DNA of 18,301 nucleotides, from contig JAAZHB010000104.1 in NCBI GenBank assembly GCA_012510935.1, forward strand, positions 1 to 18,301, written 5' to 3'. Position 1 is the first letter of the stretch. The number at the start of each line of letters is the position of its first letter. Below are positions 1 to 7,580 of the stretch, in pieces. The translations under genes and the position numbers were made by a program. Below the pieces are notes generated by a model. The model saw only the letters and a program-made list of their open reading frames with translations, was not told the DNA's origin and ran no database searches. The stretch is from Clostridiales bacterium. GTDB taxonomy: Bacteria > Bacillota_A > Clostridia > Peptostreptococcales > Anaerovoracaceae.

Positions 1-396
1 TATTTGAAAATGAGTGCTTGTTACACCTGATAGTGAAAGAGTCTTGGTGCCTGCGTTGTAGTTTGCAGTACAGATACTTGCACCTTGATTTGTCATCACT
101 TGATTGCCACCATTAGCTAAATTATACTGGTTTCCAGAAATATCAATCTTAGTGATAGACTTGCCGTCGGCAAGAGTAAAGATAAAGCTTGCAGTATCAC
201 CCTGATAGCTTAGTTCCTTGTCTGACTCCATGCTAACTGCGTTTCCGTTGATTTGAGTTACACCATTGTCTGCAAGGTGGAACTGAACTACATTATCGCC
301 TACCTCTGCTAAGACAGGCATTGCTCCTAGAAAACCCATTAATAGCATAGCTAATGACAATAAAATAGCTGTGATTTTGTTAATACTATTTCCCAT
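1..396 (-). CDS. Secreted/surface protein, N-terminal part only
   Basis: This is an open reading frame of 132 codons that runs off the left edge of the window, so the C-terminus is missing. It starts at ATG 396-394 with a strong GGAGGGG ribosome binding site just upstream. The first ~30 residues form a signal peptide: a basic start (MGNSINKIT), a hydrophobic core rich in Leu, Ala and Met, and a likely signal peptidase I site after PVLA (AMPVLA|EVGDN). The mature part is rich in Asn, Thr, Ser, Gly and Asp (for example DISGNQYNLANGGNQ) with alternating hydrophobic residues, as expected for beta-rich extracellular domains. No LPXTG anchor can be seen because the end is outside. I do not recognise the family. 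It is the next gene downstream of the LuxR-type regulator, with a 106-nt gap carrying a dyad, so control by that regulator is possible but unproven. Confidence 0.75.
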   Translation of the reverse strand, partial: MGNSINKITAILLSLAMLLMGFLGAMPVLAEVGDNVVQFHLADNGVTQINGNAVSMESDKELSYQGDTASFIFTLADGKSITKIDISGNQYNLANGGNQVMTNQGASICTANYNAGTKTLSLSGVTSTHFQI

Positions 397-435
397 ACTA
401 TCCCCTCCAATTTCTTTCTTAAAGTTAGTATGTTA

Positions 436-479
436 AGTATATTTAAATCACAGCGATATTTCATCATCCTAAATGATGA
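436..479 (-). promoter_or_regulatory. Putative promoter with dyad at the -35 position
   Basis: On the minus strand a -10-like TATACT (441-436) lies about 40 nt upstream of the secreted-protein ATG. No TTGACA-like box sits at the usual distance. Instead a perfect 7-bp dyad (TCATCAT / ATGATGA, 461-467 and 473-479, 5-nt spacer) covers roughly -32 to -50 relative to the expected start point. That is where class II activators bind. The dyad is followed by T6 on the plus strand (480-485), so it could instead be a weak plus-strand terminator, but no plus-strand gene precedes it. Confidence 0.35.
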
Positions 480-502
480 TTTTTTGCATAACTATTGCAA
501 AA

Positions 503-1888
503 CTATTGTCTAAGAAGCAGGCTTATTAGCTCGATTCTAGATGGGACTTCATATTTCGTAAGAATGTTGCGCACATGAGTCTTAACGGTATTCTCAGAAA
601 TCGAAAGCTCTTCCGCGATGGCTTTATTACTCTTGCCAAGTAGAATTTGTTGTAATACGCGCTGCTCGGCATTAGTTAGCTCCTGTAATCGAGGGAGTCT
701 TTCCACCGCTTCGATCTGCTTCTCTTCTGGCATTTCTTTGTGCCTCCGCAAATAAAGATTATTCACAAAGAGAAGGCTGAGTCGTCGAAGCATCTCGGGG
801 AGAATCATAAGAGAAGCGCAAATAACAACTAGCGCTATCAATGCAACACTTTCTGTTGAAAGATTTTTGGCAAGAATAAATCTGCTGAACACACCGCCGA
901 TTAGAACACCAACTACATTTGCGGACCAACCAACGCTCAGCATACGAACTGGATTTCGAATATATTTAAAAGAGCTTCCAACGATACTCGCCCAGAATAA
1001 ATCTAGAATGCCGGCCGCTCCAAGAAGCAAAGAGTCGATAATAATATAACTCGCAGGCTTTATTTCAAGCAACATATTCAGAATAAAACCAGCTATCATC
1101 ATCACGATAGCAAAGTAAATATATAGGTTGCTGGATTTTCTGAAGGAAAGCTTCTTCATAATAAATAGGGCAACTAAATAAGGTAGAACCCAATACCACG
1201 CGGTAAGCTTCTCGAATGCAAGATATTCAGTGTTAAACACGCCATACATGAGGCCGCTATTTATAGTTATTACAACTATAAAGGCAAAGAAAAGGAATGT
1301 CGTAACTCGCAAGTTAACATCTTTTAAGTCTGCTTCATACTTTTCGTTGCGTTCAAACTTGTTTCTATGAAGAACGACTATTGCTATAATAAGATATGAA
1401 AGCGATAATACAAAACCTGCAAGCGCAGAGATGTATGTTGCAACAAGTCCCGTTATCATCATGAGAATGTTTGCGAGGTTTAGCGCGTTTGCCATACGTT
1501 CATGCCTGTTATTGTCCTCAAAACAGCTGAAGTAGAAGGCACCCCAGCAAGCTACAGCGGTTCCTGACGCAAAAGCAACCACTATTATTACGGCGGAAGC
1601 AATCACTTGATTATTGAGAACAAAGAACGGAGTTGTGCATGCACATACAATCAGCATTATACGCATTATTTTCTGTGCATGTGGTCCGTTTTTAATAAAA
1701 GCACCCGCAGCAAGAAGCCCTGCTAGATGACAAGTCATTGCAAGAAGAGACTGGTCCGAACAGGTCTTACCGGTTGCTGCAATCATTCCATAATATACGG
1801 GACCATCGAAAACGAAAGATAAAACATATCCGAACAAGAGGCCATATAATAGGACCGCATTATTTCTGCTAATCTGATGTATTTTCAC
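503..1888 (-). CDS. Membrane-anchored LuxR-family transcriptional regulator
   Basis: This 461-residue protein has about 390 residues of MFS-like, multi-spanning membrane sequence (around 12 hydrophobic segments by eye), a charged linker, and a C-terminal LuxR/GerE helix-turn-helix. The HTH region reads LTNAEQRVLQQILLGKSN, then AIAEELSISENTVKTHV, the canonical recognition helix. The start is GTG at 1888, chosen for the GGGAGG site 5 nt upstream. Multi-spanning LuxR regulators of this layout are known from anaerobic gut and oral bacteria. The membrane part presumably senses a small molecule or transports it, but the ligand is unknown. No REC domain is present, so activation is not through phosphorylation of a receiver. 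The downstream secreted-protein gene, 106 nt away with a dyad in its promoter region, is a plausible target. The protein call is firm; the ligand and target are inference. Confidence 0.9.
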   Translation of the reverse strand: MKIHQISRNNAVLLYGLLFGYVLSFVFDGPVYYGMIAATGKTCSDQSLLAMTCHLAGLLAAGAFIKNGPHAQKIMRIMLIVCACTTPFFVLNNQVIASAVIIVVAFASGTAVACWGAFYFSCFEDNNRHERMANALNLANILMMITGLVATYISALAGFVLSLSYLIIAIVVLHRNKFERNEKYEADLKDVNLRVTTFLFFAFIVVITINSGLMYGVFNTEYLAFEKLTAWYWVLPYLVALFIMKKLSFRKSSNLYIYFAIVMMIAGFILNMLLEIKPASYIIIDSLLLGAAGILDLFWASIVGSSFKYIRNPVRMLSVGWSANVVGVLIGGVFSRFILAKNLSTESVALIALVVICASLMILPEMLRRLSLLFVNNLYLRRHKEMPEEKQIEAVERLPRLQELTNAEQRVLQQILLGKSNKAIAEELSISENTVKTHVRNILTKYEVPSRIELISLLLRQ

Positions 1889-1915
1889 TTCAACCTCCCA
1901 GTTTGCATTTATATA

Positions 1916-1924
1916 ATTATAACA
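1916..1924 (-). promoter_or_regulatory. Extended -10 promoter for the LuxR-type gene
   Basis: The minus strand reads TGT-TATAAT at 1924-1916, an extended -10 element. No good -35 hexamer lies upstream, which is typical when TGn is present. It sits 27 nt upstream of the GTG start and just after the terminator of the preceding operon. Confidence 0.5.
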
Positions 1925-1948
1925 TATTAAAATTTGTTTATATCATAG

Positions 1949-1993
1949 AAAAAAGCGATTACCTTACCTGATAAGCACAGGTAGTATAATCGC
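1949..1993 (-). terminator. Rho-independent terminator after the cyclase/phosphoribosyltransferase operon
   Basis: A perfect 7-bp outer stem (GCGATTA at 1955-1961 with TAATCGC at 1987-1993) and a 6-bp inner stem (TACCTG at 1965-1970 with CAGGTA at 1978-1983) enclose a 7-nt loop. On the minus strand the stem is followed directly by six U (plus-strand A run 1949-1954). It lies about 50 nt past the phosphoribosyltransferase stop. The plus strand also ends in TTTT, so it could act in both directions. Confidence 0.85.
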
Positions 1994-2044
1994 CTTTTAT
2001 GTTTCATATTATAAATCTATGAGATTTGATTTCTGTAAAATCTA

Positions 2045-2599
2045 TTACTGCATTACATTCCCATCTTTGTCGAAAAGTGGAAGCTCTTCAAGATAAGTAA
2101 TATCATCTCTCTTGCAAGCATCTCCTTCTGCTAGAACTGTCATTTGACCAACGATAGTTCCGCCTACCGCATCAACGATTTTGTCAATAGCAGCAATGGA
2201 TTCGCCTGTGCTGATTACATCATCTACAACGAGTACGCGCTTGCCTCTCATCAGGTCTCTTTCAGTCTTTCCAATGCAAAGCTTTTGCTTGTGATTTGTA
2301 GTAATTGAGTTAACTTCTACTTGAAATACATCCTGCATATATAGCTTTGTTTCTTTTCGAGCTACAATGTATGGCGCATTATTTGACTGACGAGCCATTT
2401 CATAAGCAAGTGGAATGCCTTTTGATTCAGCTGTCAAGATAACATCAAATTCCGGAGCTCTATCTAGAAGCTCCCTTGCTACAGCAATTGTTAGCTCAAC
2501 ATCATTGAACATGATAAAGCCGGCAATATAGAGATCATCATTTACTTTGCAAAGCGGTAGATGTCTCTCTAGACCCGCAATCGTCATTTTGTAATCCAT
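2045..2599 (-). CDS. Type I phosphoribosyltransferase, adenine-PRT-like
   Basis: This 184-residue protein has the PRPP-binding signature VLVVDDVISTGES (about 122-134), the hallmark of type I phosphoribosyltransferases, followed by a hydrophobic strand (GGTIVGQMTVLAEG). The segment VILTAESKGIPLAYEMAR (about 53-70) occupies the place of the APRT motif that holds the purine/PRPP loop. Such enzymes join a purine base to PRPP to give a nucleoside monophosphate and pyrophosphate in the cytoplasm. Overall shape and length fit APRT-like proteins, but the base specificity cannot be read from sequence alone and a regulatory PRT is not excluded. ATG 2599 has AGAGGA upstream. It begins 24 nt after the diguanylate cyclase stop and is followed by a strong terminator, so the two are very likely one transcript. 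Confidence 0.85.
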   Translation of the reverse strand: MDYKMTIAGLERHLPLCKVNDDLYIAGFIMFNDVELTIAVARELLDRAPEFDVILTAESKGIPLAYEMARQSNNAPYIVARKETKLYMQDVFQVEVNSITTNHKQKLCIGKTERDLMRGKRVLVVDDVISTGESIAAIDKIVDAVGGTIVGQMTVLAEGDACKRDDITYLEELPLFDKDGNVMQ

Positions 2600-2623
2600 T
2601 TTTTTCCTCTTTTTTTAAATAAT

Positions 2624-3754
2624 TTATTTGTTTTCGTACATTTTCAAATCAGCGTCAACGAATAACTCGCGCACATCTTCATCGCTTGAGATTGTTCCGG
2701 ACGCAAATCCAATACTGAGTTTCAAAGAGCATGGCGTTTCGCCACCTATATTTATTAAATCCATTTCTTCATGAATTTGGCTTACCAATAGAGCAATTTC
2801 TTCTGCCGTACACTCCGTGGATGCAACGAGGAATTCATCACCCCCATATCGTGAAAGGAATATCCTTTTGTCAGATGCACCAAGTACTTTCTTAAGTGTA
2901 TTAGAGACATTCTTTAAAGCAAGATCCCCAGCAATATGTCCGAACCTATCATTAACAAGCTTGAAGTCATCAATATCTACGACGATTATTGTAAGGTCCG
3001 CTTTCTTGCCTTGCGCTGTCTTGCTATCAATATATCTATAGAAAGCTCGTCTGTTATTCAGGCCAGTCAGTGCGTCAGAGAAAATCTGGCTATCTTGCTC
3101 TGCCAAAGCGATGGCAACAATGGATATCGTGATTCCGACTTGAGTTAATGATACACCATAGTACAACATTTGTATAACAGCGGTTATAGCAGGTGGAATA
3201 ATAAAATGAACAACAGGGGCAAGCTCTTTCTTGCGCTGCCTGTTAGGCTCATGGGTTATCATTGAAATAAGCTTTACAGTAGGAACAAGTAGGTAGAAGC
3301 CAGCAACAAGCCAATGCAATGCAACGCCTGCAGCTCTAGAATAAAGATTATCTGCATCAATTGTAAAAATAAAACCGGTAAATGGATTTGTAATTACAAC
3401 TATAGTAAAAATAATTAAAGGAACTGCCCAGTAGAAAGACGTTCGTTTGGTCATCCTTTTAGTTTCATACTTTGTATATACATACATCATCCATATAAAG
3501 CTTGTGATAGCCATAAACTCAAAATAGAGAAGGTTAGAAACTTCAAGAAGAACTCTAGCTCCGGGGAAAGTCTGCCCATGCGCCAAGCCCGAGAACATAT
3601 CAGCTATACAAGTAAGAATGGCAGCAAAAACTAAAGAATCAAAGACTTTATTCTCAGCAGAAAGGTTCTTATAATTCTTCTTAAGCTGCATTTTAAACAA
3701 GAGCAGAATAATAATACATATTAAATTTACTTCTGTGTAATATAGAATGTACAC
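2624..3754 (-). CDS. Membrane diguanylate cyclase (GGDEF)
   Basis: This protein makes c-di-GMP from two GTP. The N-terminal ~220 residues contain about seven hydrophobic membrane segments with no recognisable named sensor. They lead into a GGDEF domain that opens with DALTGLNNRRAF (about 227) and carries the metal/substrate region DIDDFKLVNDRFGHIAGD and an intact RYGGDEF active site (about 302-308). The usual inhibitory RxxD I-site should lie five residues before GGDEF; here that position reads DKRI, so product feedback is probably absent. I chose GTG at 3754 as the start because AAGGA lies 7 nt upstream. A TTG at 3778 would add eight residues but would have no binding site and only about 11 nt of leader from the predicted promoter. 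It is first in an operon with the phosphoribosyltransferase and divergent from the hybrid kinase. Confidence 0.92.
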   Translation of the reverse strand: MYILYYTEVNLICIIILLLFKMQLKKNYKNLSAENKVFDSLVFAAILTCIADMFSGLAHGQTFPGARVLLEVSNLLYFEFMAITSFIWMMYVYTKYETKRMTKRTSFYWAVPLIIFTIVVITNPFTGFIFTIDADNLYSRAAGVALHWLVAGFYLLVPTVKLISMITHEPNRQRKKELAPVVHFIIPPAITAVIQMLYYGVSLTQVGITISIVAIALAEQDSQIFSDALTGLNNRRAFYRYIDSKTAQGKKADLTIIVVDIDDFKLVNDRFGHIAGDLALKNVSNTLKKVLGASDKRIFLSRYGGDEFLVASTECTAEEIALLVSQIHEEMDLINIGGETPCSLKLSIGFASGTISSDEDVRELFVDADLKMYENK

Positions 3755-3795
3755 TGTATAATCCTTGTGTCTTGACAATTATAACATCACTTGAT

Positions 3796-3824
3796 ATTTT
3801 ACAAAATTTTGAACAAATTGTCAA
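3796..3824 (-). promoter_or_regulatory. Sigma-A-type promoter for the diguanylate cyclase operon
   Basis: On the minus strand a perfect -35 TTGACA (3824-3819) is separated by exactly 17 nt from a -10 TAAAAT (3801-3796). Transcription would start near 3789, giving a leader of about 35 nt to the GTG at 3754. Confidence 0.8.
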
Positions 3825-3841
3825 AAAAACATTGCAGTTTC

Positions 3842-3868
3842 AATGAAAATTTTAGTGGAATGAAAATT
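3842..3868. repeat. 10-bp direct repeat between divergent promoters
   Basis: AATGAAAATT occurs at 3842-3851 and again at 3859-3868, a 17-nt period. It lies between the cyclase promoter and the kinase promoter. It could be a regulator site or chance in an A/T-rich stretch. Confidence 0.3.
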
Positions 3869-3909
3869 GGAACAAGCATTATCACTAGTAACAATAGGAT
3901 ATTCATATA

Positions 3910-3918
3910 TGATATAAT
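3910..3918 (+). promoter_or_regulatory. Extended -10 promoter for the hybrid kinase-sbcDC operon
   Basis: TGA-TATAAT at 3910-3918 is a consensus -10 with the TGn extension. No good -35 hexamer is visible 16-18 nt upstream. The start point would be near 3925, giving a leader of about 93 nt before ATG 4018. Confidence 0.65.
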
Positions 3919-3937
3919 ATTTCTAACTAGTGTGAGT

Positions 3938-4001
3938 GAGTTTGAGCTATAGAATTGTGCGATTCGATAAGGCAATTGCAAGAGAACTTCAGCTCAAACT
4001 C
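3938..4001 (+). promoter_or_regulatory. Leader inverted repeat (11-bp stem) before the hybrid kinase
   Basis: GAGTTTGAGCT (3938-3948) and its exact complement AGCTCAAACTC (3991-4001) flank 42 nt that can form a smaller AATTG/CAATT stem. The right arm ends 3 nt before the GGAGG ribosome binding site (4005-4009) of the kinase. There is no U-run, so it is not a terminator. It may be an mRNA structure near the ribosome binding site or an operator. I do not recognise any known riboswitch core in it. Confidence 0.5.
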
Positions 4002-4017
4002 TATGGAGGACATAGCA

Positions 4018-6444
4018 ATGAAACATAGCTCAATAGTGTCTGATGTTACTGTAATAAATAAGATTGAAGAGGAACTTTTAAACAGGATCCCTTCTGGGGT
4101 AGGCATTTTCGAAATTGTTGGAGATAAAAGCTATCTTCTATACATGAATGACAAATATTACAAGATGATTGGCGTGCCAAGACAGAAGCGAACTGCAAAG
4201 ACTCATGCGGAATTCATGAATGTGATTTTCCAAGAGGACCACGAGCAAACAAGTGCTACGATTGAAAGACTAAAGGCAGGGTCTGACGAGGCGAGGATAC
4301 GCCTGCGAGTTTTGTGCGGAGATGGGAACTACCATTGGTTTAGACTGGATGTTTCAGTCTTTGAACGCAATGAAGACCATTTACTTCTTTATTGTAATTA
4401 TGTCGACAATGAAGAAATCATGAATATTCGAAGTGAACTTGAAAGTGCTAACGATACTTTGAAAAGACAGCATGAGGAAGAAGTTATCCAACGACGATTG
4501 CTCGAAAAGAATAGTGATATTTTCATTGTATTTAATGTTACAAAGAACGAAATTATTGAAGTCAGGGTAAATACGGATACTTTTAAAAAATATTCTAGCG
4601 GTCAAAGCGGAGAGGGCATTATTCCAAGTATTATGGATCGGGTACCAACTGAAGAGGAGAGAGAACGCGCGGCAGATTTCTTTAGCTGCGAGAAGAGTAT
4701 TGAGCGCTTTAATGCTGAGATATTTGAGAACAAGATAGAATACAGGAGTCGCCAGAATGATGGATGCCTTCACTGGCTTTCTGCGGTCTGTCGTACAGCA
4801 AAAGATAAACAAACCGGAGACTTGGTCAATTATACTTTTATTCGAGATGTTGATACAGATAAGAAGAGAAGTCTGGCTCTCGAAAGTATAATCGAGGAAG
4901 AGACAGATTTTGTAGCATTAGTTAGTACTGTGACAGACATCGTGACATTGCTGCATTTTAGAGCAGGATATTCGGCTTTGAATAAAGAAGATATATTTAA
5001 AGTCAAAGCAATTAATAGTGACGAATATTTGGGCGGAATAATGCCGGAAGACAGGAAAGCGCTTGCAATATTTTTTGACAAGGAAACTCTAACGAATAAG
5101 CTCAATACAGAAGGAGTGGTAACCGAAACATATCGTATGTGTGATAAGAATGGAAGCTGGCGCCGCAAGAAGGTAAGAGCTTTTTATTCAGACGATATAA
5201 AAGAGAGTATTACTATTATACAAAGAGATATCACAGACTTATATAGAGAAGAACAGGAGAAAAAGCGTAGACTCGAAAAAGCGTTAGAGTCTGCAGAGAG
5301 TGCTAATAGAGCCAAGAGCGAATTTCTTTCGAATATGAGTCATGAGATTCGCACACCGTTAAACGCTATTATTGGGTTAACAAAGCTCAGCATTGATAGC
5401 ACCAAAGAAACTGAAACCAAGGATACTCTGAATACTATATTGGAGTCAGGGCATTTTTTATTAAGCCTAATTAACGATATTCTGGAAATGAGTCGCATTG
5501 AAAGTGGGAAGTTCGTGTTGAACCAGAAATGGATATCCGTAGATGGTGTTATTAAACCTTGCATTGACATGCTTCGTCCAGAAATGGAAAGGAAGCATAT
5601 TCAATTTGAATATCAAGACAATGGGCTTGGCGAAGGTTTTGAATTTTATATCGATGTTTTAAAAACTCAGCAGATGATTATGAATCTCCTTAGTAACGCA
5701 TGCAAGTTTACAGGAGAAGGAGGCCGTATCGCTCTAACTGTTGTGAATGAAAGTAATGATGGTGCAACTGCGGTTGATATAATTACAGTTGAAGATACTG
5801 GTTGTGGGATGACCAAAGAGTTCATGGAACAGGCGTTTAGTCCTTTTGCTCAAGAACACAACATATACTCGGAGACTGTTCAGGGGACAGGACTGGGTTT
5901 ACCTTTATCGCGTGAAATCGCCAGAGAGATAGGCGGAGATATTCTCGCGGAGAGTAAAATTGGAGTTGGGTCAAAATTCAGCATTGTGTATCCATATAAA
6001 TATCGCACAAAGAAAGAGCCTGAATTGTCTAAAGAAACTGCGGGAAACGATGTAAAATCAAAGCTAGCAGGGAGAAAAATCCTGCTTTGCGAAGATAACA
6101 AAGTCAACTCGATAATTGCCATGAGGATTTTGCAAAATGCTGGATGCACTGTAGAAATATCAAGGAATGGCAAAGAAGGTGTAGATAGATTTATAAGTTC
6201 AAAGAATAGAGAATTTGATGCAATCTTAATGGATATTAGAATGCCTGTGTTGAGTGGAATAGAAGCTGCCCGATGCATTCGCGAGCTTTCAAGACCAGAT
6301 GCTAAGACAGTGCCTATTGTTGCCCTCAGCGCAAATGCTTTTGAAGAAGATATCCGAAAGAGTCTTGATGCCGGGATGAATGCACATTTGGCAAAGCCTG
6401 TGGACCCGGACAAGATTATTCGCACATTAGAGGAGTTGATATGA
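4018..6444 (+). CDS. Cytoplasmic hybrid histidine kinase with PAS-like sensors and receiver
   Basis: This is an 808-residue signalling kinase with no membrane segments. In order: a PAS-like domain (about 16-125), two further PAS/PAC-like segments (about 162-280 and 288-407, the latter closing with TIIQRDITD), a charged coiled coil (about 408-436), and a HisKA domain with SHEIRTPLN, phospho-acceptor His442. The HATPase_c domain follows with N-box NLLSNACKF (about 556), G1 DTGCGM (about 594) and G2 GTGLGL (about 624). A receiver domain (about 686-808) has acidic EDN, phospho-acceptor Asp739 in LMDIRMP, and the KP pair near the end. No Hpt domain or separate response regulator is in the window, so the output is unknown. 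ATG 4018 was chosen for GGAGG 8 nt upstream; an upstream in-frame TTG at 3955 lies inside the leader hairpin and lacks a binding site. The stop overlaps the sbcD start as ATGA. Confidence 0.93.
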   Translation: MKHSSIVSDVTVINKIEEELLNRIPSGVGIFEIVGDKSYLLYMNDKYYKMIGVPRQKRTAKTHAEFMNVIFQEDHEQTSATIERLKAGSDEARIRLRVLCGDGNYHWFRLDVSVFERNEDHLLLYCNYVDNEEIMNIRSELESANDTLKRQHEEEVIQRRLLEKNSDIFIVFNVTKNEIIEVRVNTDTFKKYSSGQSGEGIIPSIMDRVPTEEERERAADFFSCEKSIERFNAEIFENKIEYRSRQNDGCLHWLSAVCRTAKDKQTGDLVNYTFIRDVDTDKKRSLALESIIEEETDFVALVSTVTDIVTLLHFRAGYSALNKEDIFKVKAINSDEYLGGIMPEDRKALAIFFDKETLTNKLNTEGVVTETYRMCDKNGSWRRKKVRAFYSDDIKESITIIQRDITDLYREEQEKKRRLEKALESAESANRAKSEFLSNMSHEIRTPLNAIIGLTKLSIDSTKETETKDTLNTILESGHFLLSLINDILEMSRIESGKFVLNQKWISVDGVIKPCIDMLRPEMERKHIQFEYQDNGLGEGFEFYIDVLKTQQMIMNLLSNACKFTGEGGRIALTVVNESNDGATAVDIITVEDTGCGMTKEFMEQAFSPFAQEHNIYSETVQGTGLGLPLSREIAREIGGDILAESKIGVGSKFSIVYPYKYRTKKEPELSKETAGNDVKSKLAGRKILLCEDNKVNSIIAMRILQNAGCTVEISRNGKEGVDRFISSKNREFDAILMDIRMPVLSGIEAARCIRELSRPDAKTVPIVALSANAFEEDIRKSLDAGMNAHLAKPVDPDKIIRTLEELI

Positions 6445-7580
6445 AGCTGGTACATTTATCCGATCTTCATCTAGGGAAGAAAGTTAATGAATTCTCGATG
6501 ATTGAGGACCAACAATATATTTTAAGAAAAATACTAGAAATAATCGATGCAGAGCAGCCTGACGGGGTAATAATTGCTGGAGATGTTTATGATAAAACAG
6601 TACCATCTGCAGAGGCTATTGCTTTGCTCGATGACTTTCTATTTAGTCTCTCTAAACGAGATCTTAAGGTTTTCGTAATAAGCGGAAACCACGACTCGGC
6701 GGAGAGACTTGCTTTCTGTACAAGACTTATTGAGCGAAGCGGTGTGCATATCAGCCAGACTTATAACGGGCATGTTGAGACAGTAAGACTTGAGGATGAA
6801 TATGGGCTGGTCGATATTTGCCTGCTACCTTTTGTAAAGCCTGTAAATGTAAGGAAATTCTATCCAGATGAGGATATTGAATCTTATACTGATGCAATCA
6901 AAATAGCTCTTAGCGATGTTGATACAGCAGATGGGATTCGCAAGGTGCTAGTGACCCATCAATTTGTGACGGGTGCAAGCAGGTCAGAATCAGAGGACTT
7001 CTCGGTCGGAGGCTCGGATAACATTGACGCCTCGGTTTTTGAAGACTTTGACTATGTTGCGCTAGGACACATCCATGGACCTCAGAATATCGGAAGCGAA
7101 CGCATTCGCTATTGTGGCACACCTCTTAAATATTCTTTCTCCGAGGCAGAACAGAATAAATCTGTTACCGTAATAAATCTAGGAATTGATGGGAACTTAG
7201 ATGTTAGGACGCGAGAATTGGAGCCTCTTCATGATATGGTGGAGCTAAAGGGAAGCTACGAGGAGTTAACACTTAAGAGCTTTTATGAGGGCACAAGCTA
7301 TCAGACTGATTATGTGCACATTACTCTGACGGACGAGGACGATATCCCGGATGCGATTTTCAAATTGCGCGTTATTTATCATAATTTGATGAAGCTTGAC
7401 TATGATAATGCTCGCACAAGGCATATATCTGAAATAACTAGAAGCGAGAATGTAGATAAAAAAACACCGTTAGAGCTTTGCGAAGAGTTCTTTGAGAAGC
7501 AGAATGGCAGTAAGCCTGATAAGCAACAAGAGGATTTTCTCACTGAGCTAATTGAACGGATATGGGAGGAAAGCAAATGA
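6441..7580 (+). CDS. sbcD: SbcD, nuclease subunit of the SbcCD complex
   Basis: This 379-residue Mre11-family metallophosphoesterase supplies the nuclease of the SbcCD complex, which opens hairpins and trims protein-blocked DNA ends. All phosphoesterase motifs are present: SDLHLGK (Asp8, His10), GDVYDK (Asp48), GNHDS (Asn83, His84, Asp85), THQF (His173) and GHIHG (His210, His212). These ligate the two Mn ions and perform catalysis. A C-terminal region of about 100 residues would contact SbcC. The ATG overlaps the kinase stop by four bases (ATGA), and its own stop overlaps the sbcC ATG in the same way. Expression of all three is therefore likely coupled. I see nothing truncated. Confidence 0.96.
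   Translation: MKLVHLSDLHLGKKVNEFSMIEDQQYILRKILEIIDAEQPDGVIIAGDVYDKTVPSAEAIALLDDFLFSLSKRDLKVFVISGNHDSAERLAFCTRLIERSGVHISQTYNGHVETVRLEDEYGLVDICLLPFVKPVNVRKFYPDEDIESYTDAIKIALSDVDTADGIRKVLVTHQFVTGASRSESEDFSVGGSDNIDASVFEDFDYVALGHIHGPQNIGSERIRYCGTPLKYSFSEAEQNKSVTVINLGIDGNLDVRTRELEPLHDMVELKGSYEELTLKSFYEGTSYQTDYVHITLTDEDDIPDAIFKLRVIYHNLMKLDYDNARTRHISEITRSENVDKKTPLELCEEFFEKQNGSKPDKQQEDFLTELIERIWEESK

Noticed and set aside
461..485. Rho-independent terminator on the plus strand (dyad plus T6)
   Set aside because: The stem is only 7 A/T-rich base pairs and no plus-strand gene lies upstream; an operator reading is at least as likely.
3925..4017. c-di-GMP riboswitch in the hybrid kinase leader, given the cyclase next door
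   Set aside because: The leader has a simple long stem but none of the conserved core bases I would expect for a GEMM-type aptamer.
7562..7576. Upstream ATG for sbcC adding five residues
   Set aside because: Its codons form the GGAGG binding site for ATG 7577, and it has no binding site of its own at the right distance.
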